From: Amycolatopsis sp. NBRC 101858
GTDB taxonomy: Bacteria > Actinomycetota > Actinomycetes > Mycobacteriales > Pseudonocardiaceae
Assembly: GCF_030269325.1 (NCBI RefSeq)
Contig: NZ_BSTD01000006.1
Location: 62,001-126,000 of the forward strand
DNA length: 64,000 nt
Direction: 5' to 3'
Every line of letters starts with the position of its first letter. The stretch's first letter is position 1. The notes beneath the pieces are model-generated. The model saw nothing but the letters and a program-made list of their open reading frames with translations, ran no database searches and had not been told where the DNA came from. Position numbers and translations under genes: made by a program. This document shows positions 25,574 to 34,173 of the stretch, one piece after another.

Positions 25574-25831
25574 TCAGGCGGCGGCAGTGATCTCCAGCGC
25601 GGCGCGGCCGGCTTCGGTCAGTTCGGCCGGGACGCGACCGGCCGCGGCCTCGACGGCGGGGCGCAGGTAGCCGCCGTGGGCCAGCGCGTGGGCCGTCATC
25701 TGATCGCAACAGGCGAATCCGTCGATGAAGAGGTCGGGCTCGCAGCTGCACGACATCTGTGCCCGGCCTGCTGCCACCGCCTTCAGCATCGCCATCGCGC
25801 GGTGGGTGAGCTCGACTCCTGAACCGGACAC
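25574..25831 (-). CDS. small conserved Cys-rich protein
   Basis: 85 residues starting VSGSGVELTHRAMAMLKAVA, with GGAAGG 8 bases before the GTG. The central MSCSCEPDLFIDGFACCDQ holds CxC and CC (residues 28, 30, 41, 42), a likely metal or iron-sulfur site, followed by a winged-helix-like LVPAELTEAGRAALE end. The mix of a Cys cluster and a HTH-like tail recalls small actinobacterial sensors, but I do not recognise a named family. It is transcribed alone from a promoter in the 25832-25905 region. Confidence 0.65.
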   Translation of the reverse strand: MSGSGVELTHRAMAMLKAVAAGRAQMSCSCEPDLFIDGFACCDQMTAHALAHGGYLRPAVEAAAGRVPAELTEAGRAALEITAAA

Positions 25832-26066
25832 CGGTCTGCCTTCCTCTGAGAACCACTACTAATAGTCATTCGCCCATTGGGCCGATTGTGTTACTTACGA
25901 CACTATGACGCTTCGGACCCGGTTGCGGTTCCGGATTGGTCGGCGTGTCGCCGACCGGTCGTCCGCCGTCGGCGAGTCGCGGCCGAACGGCGGACCGGCG
26001 GTGTCCTGCCCGCACCCGACCGCTCGACCGGTCGGCGGGCCCGGCGAGCGGTCCGGCCGCCCGCAG

Positions 26067-27107
26067 TCAACGGCGCGCTTCGAGCTTCAGCTCCCCGAGC
26101 GTCACCGCGCGGATGTGGTCACCGGCGAGCAGGTCGTGCGGGTAGCCGAGGTCGATCGCACTCGCTTCGCCGAGCCGGACCAGCTGGGCCTCGGTGAACT
26201 CGACCGCCAGCGCGCCGAGGTTCCCTTCCAGCTGCCCGGGCGTGCGCGCGCCGATGATCGGGGCCGTCACGCCCGGGTTCTGCAGGGTCCAGGCCAGCCC
26301 GACCTGCGCGGGCGTGTGGCCCAGCTCGGCAGCGACCTCCGTGACGACGTCGGCGATGGCGAGGTTCCGTTCGCTGAGCATCCCCAGGCCCGCGTTGAAG
26401 CTCGACCGGGCGCCCGCGGGAGCAGCGCCGCGGTACTTGCCGGTGAGCACCCCACCCGCCAGCGGCGAATACGGCGTCACCCCCAGGCCCATCGCCCGCG
26501 CCATCGGGATCAGGTCGCGTTCCGCGGCCCGGTTGATCAGGTTGTACTCGACCTGCAGCCCGACCAGGGGCGACCAGCCGCGCAGGTCGGCGATCGCCTG
26601 CATGCGCGAGATCTCCCAGGCTGGGGCGTTGGACATCGCCACGTACAGGACCTTGCCCTGGCGGACGAGGTCGTCCAAGCCGCGCAGGATCTCCTCGGCC
26701 GGGGTCGTGAAGTCCCACACGTGCAGGTAGAGCAGGTCGAGGTAGTCCGTGTTCAGCCGCTTCAGGCTGGCTTCCACGGACGCGAAGAGGCTCTTGCGGT
26801 GCGAGCCCGTGGAATTCGGGTCGCCGGGACGGCGCAGCGTCGTGTACTTCGTGGCCAGCACCAGGCTCTCGCGGCTGTCGCGGGTGAACTCGCCCAGCTG
26901 ACGCTCGGAGCTGCCGTCCGTGTAGGTGTTGGCGGTGTCGATGAAGTTGCCGCCGCGCTCGACGTAGGTGTCGAACAGCTTGCGCGCTTCGGCCTTCTCC
27001 GCACCCCAGCCCCACTCCGTGCCGAACGTCGCCGTGCCCAGCGCCAGCGGGGAAACCCGCAGCCCGGAGCGGCCCAGCAGCCGGTAGGTGTCGAGAGTGA
27101 GTGCCAT
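26067..27107 (-). CDS. aldo/keto reductase
   Basis: 346 residues of the AKR fold. LGRSGLRVSPLALGTATFGTEW at the start, GNFIDTANTY with the catalytic Asp/Tyr, LATKY with the Lys, and LYLHVWDFTTPAEE with the His give the full tetrad. The NADPH end GARTPGQLEGNLGAL is typical. Likely a general NADPH reductase of aldehydes and ketones in the cytosol. GGAGGACACC precedes the ATG. It is divergent from an XRE/MmyB-type regulator at 27219, which is its probable regulator. Confidence 0.9.
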   Translation of the reverse strand: MALTLDTYRLLGRSGLRVSPLALGTATFGTEWGWGAEKAEARKLFDTYVERGGNFIDTANTYTDGSSERQLGEFTRDSRESLVLATKYTTLRRPGDPNSTGSHRKSLFASVEASLKRLNTDYLDLLYLHVWDFTTPAEEILRGLDDLVRQGKVLYVAMSNAPAWEISRMQAIADLRGWSPLVGLQVEYNLINRAAERDLIPMARAMGLGVTPYSPLAGGVLTGKYRGAAPAGARSSFNAGLGMLSERNLAIADVVTEVAAELGHTPAQVGLAWTLQNPGVTAPIIGARTPGQLEGNLGALAVEFTEAQLVRLGEASAIDLGYPHDLLAGDHIRAVTLGELKLEARR

Positions 27108-27218
27108 GGTGTCCTCCTGCGATCGCGGTGTCGCAGCGAGTCTGCGGCCGCCGCGCGCCCGGGGTAAGGGAAAGGGCTTCCTGGGAACACGAGTCCCACG
27201 CTGGTGGTTGCAAAGATC

Positions 27219-28091
27219 ATGACGACCCCCACCGCGGAGCTCGCCGCGTTCCTGCGGACCCGGCGGGAACGCCTGGACCCGCGGGACTTCGGCCTGCCGC
27301 CGCGCCGGCGGACGCCCGGGCTGCGCCGCGAAGACGTCGCCGAACTGGCCGGGATCAGCGTCGACTACGTCGTCCGGCTGGAGCAGGCCCGCGGGCTGCG
27401 GCCCTCGGCGGAGGTGGTGGAGGCGCTGGCCGGGGCGTTGCGGCTGGCCCCGGACGAACGCGCTTACCTCTTCGACCTGACGCGGCAGCGCCCGCGTTCC
27501 ACCGACGAGCTCGCCACCACCGCGACGCCGCCGCTGGCCCGGCTGGTCACCGACCTGTCGCCGCTGCCGGCCATGCTCCTCAACCACCGCTACGACGTCC
27601 TCGCCTGGAATCCCGAGATGGCGAGGCTGCTGGTGGACTTCGGCACGCTGCCCCCGGCGCGGCGCAACGCGATGTGGCTGTGCCTGATGCACCCGCGGGT
27701 CCGCGAGTTCTACCTCGACCGGGAAACCGTGGTGCGGGAGGGGATCGCCCACCTGCGCACCGCGTGGGCCGCGCACCCGGACGACCGGGCGCTGAGTGGG
27801 CTCATCGCCGAACTGACCACCGGAAACGCGGAGTTCGCGCGGTTGTGGGCCGAACAGGACGTCAAGGTCAACGGCCGCGGGCGCAAGGTCGTGCGGCACC
27901 CCGAGGCCGGCGTTCTCACCGTGCAGTTCGAGACGCTCCGGCCGGTCCAGGACCCGGACCAGCTGCTGGTGATCCACCGGGCCGCGGACGAACGGAGCCA
28001 GGCGGCCCTGGACCGGCTCACCCGAGCCGCAGCTCCAGCGTCCGGGCCCATTCCCGGACGATCTGCCGCCGCCGGCGGGCGTCGTCCGTGA
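27219..28091 (+). CDS. XRE-family regulator with MmyB-like ligand domain
   Basis: 290 residues. The helix-turn-helix part has FLRTRRERLDPRDFGLPPRR, TPGLRREDVAELAGISVDYV and LEQARGLRPSAEVVEALAGAL (about residues 5-80). A PAS-like MmyB region follows (LLNHRYDVLAWNPEMARLL, NAMWLCLMHPRVREFY). Such proteins bind fatty acids and act on neighbouring oxidoreductase genes. ATG 27219 is chosen; a GTG at 27204 is in frame. The end runs 74 bases into the end of the convergent TetR gene, a long tail-to-tail overlap. Confidence 0.9.
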   Translation: MTTPTAELAAFLRTRRERLDPRDFGLPPRRRTPGLRREDVAELAGISVDYVVRLEQARGLRPSAEVVEALAGALRLAPDERAYLFDLTRQRPRSTDELATTATPPLARLVTDLSPLPAMLLNHRYDVLAWNPEMARLLVDFGTLPPARRNAMWLCLMHPRVREFYLDRETVVREGIAHLRTAWAAHPDDRALSGLIAELTTGNAEFARLWAEQDVKVNGRGRKVVRHPEAGVLTVQFETLRPVQDPDQLLVIHRAADERSQAALDRLTRAAAPASGPIPGRSAAAGGRRP

Positions 28092-28614
28092 GGAGGTTCG
28101 CCAGGCCCAGGCCGCGAGCGAGGTCGAGGGTGGCCTGGACCAGTTCGCGCACCCCCGGGCGGGACTCGTCGACGCCCAGGAGCTCCACCGTCACCCGGTG
28201 CGCCTCGCGCCCGACCCGCGCTTCCAGCGGGACCAGCACGTCCCGCAGCGCCTCGTCGGTCGCCGCCACCGACCACAGCTGCAGGGCCGCGCGGAACAGC
28301 GGCCCGGTGTAGAGGTTCAGCACCATCTCGACGACGCGCTCGATGCGCGACGCCCCGCTCGGCAGGTCCGCGGCCTGCGCCCGCAGCTCGTCGATCTGGG
28401 CCTCGCCCAGGAGGTCGACCGCTGCCGCGACCAGGTCCTCCCGCGTCGGGAAGTGGTGCTGCGCGGCGCCCCGGGAGACGCCCGCGCGTTCGGCGATCAC
28501 GGCGACCGTGACGCCGTGCCAGCCGCGCTCGCCGAAGCTGTCGAGCGCGGCCTCGATCAGCCGCCGCCGCGTCGTGCGGCTGCGTTCCTGCTGGGGTTCG
28601 CGGACGCCGGTCAA
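28018..28614 (-). CDS. TetR/AcrR regulator of the acyl-CoA operon
   Basis: 198 residues. HTH region about 10-60: TRRRLIEAALDSFGERGWHG and RAGVSRGAAQHHFPTREDLV, then a TetR_C-type ligand domain. The only start in the right place is TTG 28614, whose TTGA overlaps the SDR stop, so translation is coupled. It is the last gene of the eight-gene operon and takes the place of AtuR or LiuR in comparable clusters. It probably represses the operon and the divergent hydratase genes through a palindrome such as that at 37881; the ligand is likely an acyl-CoA. Confidence 0.85.
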   Translation of the reverse strand: MTGVREPQQERSRTTRRRLIEAALDSFGERGWHGVTVAVIAERAGVSRGAAQHHFPTREDLVAAAVDLLGEAQIDELRAQAADLPSGASRIERVVEMVLNLYTGPLFRAALQLWSVAATDEALRDVLVPLEARVGREAHRVTVELLGVDESRPGVRELVQATLDLARGLGLANLLTDDARRRRQIVREWARTLELRLG

Positions 28615-29444
28615 GCCGGATCGACCCAGAAGTCGAGCTGCAGGTCCTCCTCCGAACCGCCGATGCGGTATTTCGCGAAGTCGGTGACGCCCTCGGCGCG
28701 CAGGACCTCGTCGTCGAGGAAGAAGTTCCCGGTGGCTTCCCGGCTCGGCTTGGTGAGGATCGCGTACGCGGCGTCGGCCATGATCTCCGGCGTCCGGCTG
28801 CGGTCGGCCAGCTCGGCGCCGACGACGTTGCGGATCGCCGCCGTGTCGATGGTCGTGCGCGGCCACAGGGAGTTGACCGCGATGCCGTCCTTCTTGAGTT
28901 CCGCCGCGAGCCCGACGGTCACCAGGCTCATCGAGTACTTCGCGATGCTGTAGGCGAGGTGCCCGGCGGTAAACCACTTCTCGTCGAGGCTGATCGGCGG
29001 CGACAGCGTGAGGACGTGCCCGTTGGCCGACGCGCGCAGGTGCGGGATGGCCAGTTTGGACAGCAGGAAGGTGCCGCGCGCGTTGATGTCCTGCATGAGG
29101 TCGTAGCGCTTCATGCTGACCTGCTCGGTCGGCGTCAGGTCGATCGCGCTGGCGTTGTTCACGACGATGTCGATGCCGCCGAACTGCTCGACGGTCTTCG
29201 CCACCGCCGCCGCGACCCCGTCGTCGTCCCGGACGTCGCCGAGGATCGGCAGCGCGTGCCCGCCGGCCTTCTCGATCGCCTCCGCCGCCGTGTAGATCGT
29301 GCCGGGCAGCTTCGGGTGCGGTTCGGCGGTCTTGGCCAGCAGCGCGACGTTGGCGCCGTCGGCAGCTGCCCGCAGCGCGATCGCCTCGCCGATGCCGCGG
29401 CTGCCGCCGGACATGATGATCGTCTTGCCGTCCAAAGTAGACAT
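28611..29444 (-). CDS. short-chain dehydrogenase, HSDL2-like
   Basis: 277 residues. Rossmann motif TIIMSGGSRGIGEAIALRAA (about residues 8-27), NNAS at about 100, and the catalytic Tyr-Lys in LAYSIAKYSMSL at about 165. The long insert KTAEPHPKLPGTIYTAAEAI is the mark of the HSDL2/peroxisomal-type SDR subgroup that oxidises hydroxyacyl substrates. Active in the cytosol with NAD(P). It follows ACAD 2 by 10 bases and overlaps the TetR TTG. In the pathway it would be the 3-hydroxyacyl-CoA or alcohol dehydrogenase, the position of AtuG/AtuB. Confidence 0.88.
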   Translation of the reverse strand: MSTLDGKTIIMSGGSRGIGEAIALRAAADGANVALLAKTAEPHPKLPGTIYTAAEAIEKAGGHALPILGDVRDDDGVAAAVAKTVEQFGGIDIVVNNASAIDLTPTEQVSMKRYDLMQDINARGTFLLSKLAIPHLRASANGHVLTLSPPISLDEKWFTAGHLAYSIAKYSMSLVTVGLAAELKKDGIAVNSLWPRTTIDTAAIRNVVGAELADRSRTPEIMADAAYAILTKPSREATGNFFLDDEVLRAEGVTDFAKYRIGGSEEDLQLDFWVDPA

Positions 29445-29454
29445 GGCGACCCTC

Positions 29455-30621
29455 CTAGTAGGACTTGGGGAGGCCGAGGCTGTGCTGGCCGACGAAGTTG
29501 AGCACCATCTCGCGGCTGACCGGGGCGATCCGGCCGAGCCGCACCGCCGTGACCAGCGTGCCGAGGCCGTACTCGGTGGCCAGGCCGTTGCCGCCGTGGG
29601 TCTGCACGGCCTGGTCGGTCGCGCGGATGGCGACCTCGGCGGCGGCGTACTTGGCCATGTTGGCCGACTCCCCCGCGCCGAAGTCGTCGCCGGAGTCGTA
29701 GAGCGAGGCGGCCTTCTGCGTCATCAGCTTGGCCAGTTCCAGCTCGATCTTGATCTCCGACAGCGGGTGCGCGAGCCCCTGGTGCGCCCCGATCGGCGTG
29801 CCCCAGACCTGCCGCTGGTTGGCGTAGGAGACGGCCTTGGCCAACGCGTACCGGGCGATGCCGAGGGAGAACGACGCACCCATGATGCGTTCCGGGTTGA
29901 GGCCGGCGAACAGCTGCGCGATGGCCGCGTCCTCCTCGCCGACGAGCGCCTCGGCCGGGAGCTTGACGTCGTCGAGGAACAGCGAGAACTGGTTCTCCGG
30001 CGCGACGATGTCCATCGGGATCTTCGTGTACTCGAAGCCCTCGGTGCCGGTGGGCAGGATGAACAGCGCGGGCTTGAGCCGGCCGGTCTTGGAGTCCTCC
30101 ATGCGGCCGACGACGAGCACCGCGTCCGCCTCGTCGACGCCGGAGATGTAGACCTTGCGTCCACTGAGGACCCAGCCGTCGCCGTCGCGCTTGGCGGTGG
30201 TGGTGATCTTGTGCGAGTTCGACCCGGCGTCCGGCTCGGTGATCGCGAAGACCATCCGCTTGGTGCCGTCGGCGATGCCGGGCAGCCACTGCTTCTTCTG
30301 CTCGTCGGTGCCGAAGCGGGAGATGACGGTGCCGCAGATGGCCGGCGAGACGACCATGAGCAGCAACGGCGAACCGGCGGCGGCCAGCTCTTCGAGCACC
30401 GCGGCGAGGTCGGCGATACCCGCTCCTCCACCGCCGTACTCCTCGGGGATGTTGACGCCGAGGTAGCCCAGCCGGCCGGCCTCGTCCCACAGCTCGTGGG
30501 TCTTCTCGTCCGCCCGTGCCTTCTTCGCGTAGTACTCGTGCCCGTACTTGGTACCGAGCTCGGCGACGGCCTTGCGGAGCGCGATCCGCTCTTCCGGCTC
30601 GATGAAGTTCATCGCGTTCAT
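29455..30621 (-). CDS. acyl-CoA dehydrogenase 2
   Basis: 388 residues of the ACAD family. Start MNAMNFIEPEERIALRKAVA, FAD/substrate motifs FAITEPDAGSNSHKITTTA at about 130 and LSGRKVYISGVDEADAV at about 155, and the end QTHGGNGLATEYGLGTLVTA. The final segment RIAPVSREM replaces the usual Glu-Gly-Thr (catalytic Glu376) motif, so the base is probably elsewhere, as in isovaleryl- or long-chain-type enzymes. Its ATG overlaps the biotin carboxylase stop. Oxidises an acyl-CoA to the 2-enoyl-CoA using ETF; the chain type is not known. Confidence 0.88.
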   Translation of the reverse strand: MNAMNFIEPEERIALRKAVAELGTKYGHEYYAKKARADEKTHELWDEAGRLGYLGVNIPEEYGGGGAGIADLAAVLEELAAAGSPLLLMVVSPAICGTVISRFGTDEQKKQWLPGIADGTKRMVFAITEPDAGSNSHKITTTAKRDGDGWVLSGRKVYISGVDEADAVLVVGRMEDSKTGRLKPALFILPTGTEGFEYTKIPMDIVAPENQFSLFLDDVKLPAEALVGEEDAAIAQLFAGLNPERIMGASFSLGIARYALAKAVSYANQRQVWGTPIGAHQGLAHPLSEIKIELELAKLMTQKAASLYDSGDDFGAGESANMAKYAAAEVAIRATDQAVQTHGGNGLATEYGLGTLVTAVRLGRIAPVSREMVLNFVGQHSLGLPKSY

Positions 30622-32567
30622 TCTGCTTCTCCCACCACCGCGAGGATCGTGCCCACTTCGACCTGCTGTCCCACTGTCACCGGCAGTTCCGCCACCACGC
30701 CGTCGGCGGGGGCGGCGATCCGGTGTTCCATCTTCATCGCTTCGAGCCACAGCAACGGGTCGCCGGCCTTGACCGGATCCCCGGCCTGCACGGCCAGCCG
30801 GACGACCGTGCCCGGCATCGGCGCGACCAAGGACCCCGCGGCCAGCGCCGCGTCCGGGTCGGCGAACCGCGGCGCCGCCGTCAACGCCACCGAGCCGAGT
30901 GCGGAGTCCACGTAGGACACCCCGTCGTACCGGGCGACGTCGAACGTGCGCCGCACGCCGGCGACGTCCAGGACGACCCGGCCGGGCCCGGCGGTGACCA
31001 GTTCGACGTCGTGACCTTCGGCTTTCAGGCCGTCGCGCGTCAGCGAGTAGACGACCTCGTACTCGCGGTCGCTCACCGAGAAAACCTTGCGCTGACCGGC
31101 GGAGCGGACGTTGCGCCAGCCGCTGGGCAGCCGTCCCTGCGTGGTCGCCGACGCCCGGTTGCCCGCGGCGTCCGCCAGCGCGGCGACCAGTGCCGAGACG
31201 CGCTCGGTGTCCACAGTGGCCAGTGGCGCGGCGAGGGTGTCGAGGCCGTGCCGGTCGAAGAACGCGGTGTCCGTCTCCCCCGCCAGGAACGCCTCGTGCC
31301 GCAGGATGGTCACCAGGAGGTCGCGGTTGGTGACCACGCCGTGAATCTTCGACGCCGCCAGCGCCTTGGCGAGCCGCCGGGCCGCCTCGGCGCGGGTCGG
31401 GGCCCAGGTGATGACCTTGGCGAGCATCGGGTCGTAGTGGACGCCCACCACGGACCCGCTCTCGAACCCGGAGTCCAGCCGCAAGCCAGGACCGTGCCCG
31501 AAGCGCCGGTCTACGTCGGGCACGTCCAGGGTGTGCAGCGTGCCGCTCTGCGGCTGCCAGTTCTCGGCCGGGTCTTCGGCGTAGAGCCGGACCTCGATGG
31601 AGTGCCCGACGGTCGGGGGCGGGTCGGCGGGCAGCCGCTCCCCCTCCGCGACCCGCAGCTGCAACGCGACCAGATCCAGCCCGGTGACGTTCTCGGTGAC
31701 CGGGTGCTCGACCTGCAGCCGGGTGTTCATCTCGAGGAAGTAGAACCGCCCGTCGGGACCGGCGAGGAACTCGACCGTGCCCGCGCCGACGTAGTCGATC
31801 GCCTGGGCCGCCTTGCGCGCGGCGTCGAACAGCTCCTCGCGCATCGCTTCGTCGACGAACGGCGAGGGTGCCTCTTCGACGACCTTCTGGTGCCGGCGCT
31901 GGATCGAGCACTCCCGCTCCCCCACCGCCCACACCGTGCCGTGCCGGTCGGCCAGGACCTGGACCTCGATGTGCCGCCCGGTCTCCAGGTACCGCTCGCA
32001 GAACACGGTCGGATCGCCGAACGCCGAGCCGGCCTCCGCGCCGGCGCCTTCCACCGCTTCGGCCAGCTCGTCCAGCGAGCGGACCACGCGCATCCCGCGT
32101 CCGCCACCACCGGCAGAAGCTTTGACCAGCAACGGAAGATCGTCCTGGGTGACGTGCTCGGGGTCCAGTTCGGACAGCACCGGGACACCCGCGGCGGCCA
32201 TCAGCCGCTTCGACTCCACTTTGGAGCCCATGGTCTCGATGGCCTCCGGCGGCGGCCCGACCCAGGTCAGCCCGGCATCGAGGACGGCGCGGGCGAACGC
32301 GGCGTTCTCGGACAGGAAGCCGTAGCCGGGGTGAACGGCGTCGGCGCCGGTGTCGGCCGCGGCCTTCACCAGCAGCTCGGCGCGCAGGTACGTCTCCGAC
32401 GGCGCGTTGCCGGGCAGCCGGACGGACGCGTCCGCCTCCAGCGCGTGGGGCGCGGCGGCATCGGCGTCGGAGAACACGGCGACCGTGCCGATCCCGGCGT
32501 CGCGGCAGCTGCGGAACACGCGGCGGGCGATCTCGCCGCGGTTGGCGACCAGCAGGTTCTGGATCAT
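30618..32567 (-). CDS. biotin-dependent acyl-CoA carboxylase alpha subunit (biotin carboxylase + BCCP)
   Basis: 649 residues. IQNLLVANRGEIARRVFRS begins the biotin carboxylase, with ATP-grasp KASAGGGGRGMRVVRS at about 160, FLEMNTRLQVEHPVTENVTG at about 280 and the usual BC_C end. The BCCP domain closes the protein with the biotin site EAMKME at about residue 611. It carboxylates its own biotin with ATP and bicarbonate and feeds the partner carboxyltransferase encoded just upstream in the operon. The domain order and length match MccA/AtuF-type subunits. Confidence 0.92.
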   Translation of the reverse strand: MIQNLLVANRGEIARRVFRSCRDAGIGTVAVFSDADAAAPHALEADASVRLPGNAPSETYLRAELLVKAAADTGADAVHPGYGFLSENAAFARAVLDAGLTWVGPPPEAIETMGSKVESKRLMAAAGVPVLSELDPEHVTQDDLPLLVKASAGGGGRGMRVVRSLDELAEAVEGAGAEAGSAFGDPTVFCERYLETGRHIEVQVLADRHGTVWAVGERECSIQRRHQKVVEEAPSPFVDEAMREELFDAARKAAQAIDYVGAGTVEFLAGPDGRFYFLEMNTRLQVEHPVTENVTGLDLVALQLRVAEGERLPADPPPTVGHSIEVRLYAEDPAENWQPQSGTLHTLDVPDVDRRFGHGPGLRLDSGFESGSVVGVHYDPMLAKVITWAPTRAEAARRLAKALAASKIHGVVTNRDLLVTILRHEAFLAGETDTAFFDRHGLDTLAAPLATVDTERVSALVAALADAAGNRASATTQGRLPSGWRNVRSAGQRKVFSVSDREYEVVYSLTRDGLKAEGHDVELVTAGPGRVVLDVAGVRRTFDVARYDGVSYVDSALGSVALTAAPRFADPDAALAAGSLVAPMPGTVVRLAVQAGDPVKAGDPLLWLEAMKMEHRIAAPADGVVAELPVTVGQQVEVGTILAVVGEAE

Positions 32568-32574
32568 CGCTCAC

Positions 32575-34173
32575 TCACATCCGGAAGACGCCGAAGCCCT
32601 CGGCGCCCTTCACTGGTCCATTGTGGATCGCGGACAGGCTCAGCCCCAGCACGGTGCGGGTGTCGCGCGGGTCGATGATGCCGTCGTCGTAGAGCATGCC
32701 GGAGAGGAACATCGGCATCGACTCGGCTTCGATCTGGCCTTCCACCATGGCGCGCATGGCCTTGTCGTGGTCCTCGTTGTACTCCTGGCCGCGGCTCTCG
32801 GCCGCCGCGCGGGCCACGATGGACAGCACGCCCGCCAGCTGCGCCGGGCCCATCACCGCGGACTTCGCGCTCGGCCAGGCGAACAGGAAGCGGGGATCGT
32901 AGGCGCGGCCGCACATGCCGTAGTGCCCGGCACCGTAGGACGCTCCCATGAGGACGGACAGGTGCGGCACCTTCGAGTTCGACACGGCGTTGATCATCAT
33001 CGCGCCGTGCTTGATGATGCCGCTCTGCTCGTACTCCTTGCCGACCATGTAGCCGGTCGTGTTGTGCAGGAACACCAGCGGCGTGTGGATCTGGTTGGCC
33101 AGCTGGATGAACTGCGCGGCCTTCTGCGACTCCTCGCCGAAGAGCACACCCTGGGCGTTGGCCAGCACGCCGACCGGGTAGCCGTGGATGCTCGCCCAGC
33201 CCGTCACGAGCGACGAGCCGTACAGCGGCTTGAACTCGTCGAAGTCGGAGCCGTCGACGACGCGGGCGATCACCTCGCGCGGGTCGAACGGCACCTTCAG
33301 GTCGGGCGGCACGATGCCGAGCAGGTCTTCGGTGTCGTACAGCGGCTCGTCGTACTCCGGCTTGGGTGACGGCCCCTGCTTCGTCCAGTTGAGCCGCTTG
33401 ATGATGTTGCGGCCCAAGCGGATTGCGTCCTGCTCGTCGACAGCCAGGTAGTCGGCCAGGCCCGAGGTCCGCGCGTGCATCTCGGCGCCGCCGAGCGACT
33501 CGTCGTCGGACTCCTCACCGGTGGCCATCTTGACCAGCGGCGGCCCGCCGAGGAACACCTTGGCGCGTTCCTTGACCATCACGACGTAGTCCGACATGCC
33601 CGGCAGGTACGCCCCGCCGGCGGTCGAGTTGCCGAACACCAGCGCGACCGTCGGGCAGCCCGCGGCGGACGCGCGCGTGATGTCCCGGAAGATCCGGCCA
33701 CCGGGGATGAAGATCTCCTTCTGCGTCGGCAGGTCCGCACCACCCGACTCGACGAGATTGATCGACGGCAGCCGGTTCTGCGCGGCGATGTCCGCCGCCC
33801 GGAAGCTCTTCTTCGTCGTCCACGGGTTGCTGGCACCGCCCTTGACCGTCGGGTCGCTCGCCGAGATCAGGCACTCGACGCCTTCGACGACCCCGATGCC
33901 GGTCACCAGGCTGGCGCCGACACGGTAGTCGGTACCCCAGGCGGCCAGCGGCGAAAGTTCCAGGAACGGCGAGTCCTCGTCGAGCAGCAGTTCGATCCGC
34001 TCGCGGGCCAGGAGCTTGCCGCGCTTGCGGTGGCGCTCGACGTACTTCTCGCCGCCGCCGGCCACGGCCTTGGCCTGCTCGGTGTCGATCTCGGCGAGCT
34101 TCTCCAGCATCGCCTCGCGGTTGGCGCCGAACTCGGCGGCCCGTGTGTCCACTGTGGACCTCAGAGCGGTCAT
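32575..34173 (-). CDS. acyl-CoA carboxylase beta subunit (carboxyltransferase)
   Basis: 532 residues. N- and C-terminal carboxyltransferase halves: LVESGGADLPTQKEIFIPGG and VFGNSTAGGAYLPGMSDYVV (first acyl-CoA site), then FLHNTTGYMVGKEYEQSGI and GHYGMCGRAYDPRFLFAWPS with SAVMGPAQLAG (second). The YGMCGRAYDPRFL block is the signature of the methylcrotonyl-/geranyl-CoA carboxylase branch, not the propionyl branch. It transfers CO2 from biotin to the gamma carbon of a 3-methylbut- or polyprenyl-2-enoyl-CoA. ATG 34173 overlaps the stop of ACAD 1; the biotin carboxylase follows after 7 bases. Confidence 0.92.
   Translation of the reverse strand: MTALRSTVDTRAAEFGANREAMLEKLAEIDTEQAKAVAGGGEKYVERHRKRGKLLARERIELLLDEDSPFLELSPLAAWGTDYRVGASLVTGIGVVEGVECLISASDPTVKGGASNPWTTKKSFRAADIAAQNRLPSINLVESGGADLPTQKEIFIPGGRIFRDITRASAAGCPTVALVFGNSTAGGAYLPGMSDYVVMVKERAKVFLGGPPLVKMATGEESDDESLGGAEMHARTSGLADYLAVDEQDAIRLGRNIIKRLNWTKQGPSPKPEYDEPLYDTEDLLGIVPPDLKVPFDPREVIARVVDGSDFDEFKPLYGSSLVTGWASIHGYPVGVLANAQGVLFGEESQKAAQFIQLANQIHTPLVFLHNTTGYMVGKEYEQSGIIKHGAMMINAVSNSKVPHLSVLMGASYGAGHYGMCGRAYDPRFLFAWPSAKSAVMGPAQLAGVLSIVARAAAESRGQEYNEDHDKAMRAMVEGQIEAESMPMFLSGMLYDDGIIDPRDTRTVLGLSLSAIHNGPVKGAEGFGVFRM

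Noticed and set aside
29455..32574. single long minus-strand frame covering the dehydrogenase and carboxylase region as a fusion protein
   Set aside because: The carboxylase motifs lie in another frame with its own start, stop and ATGA overlap; only the dehydrogenase part of the long frame is real.
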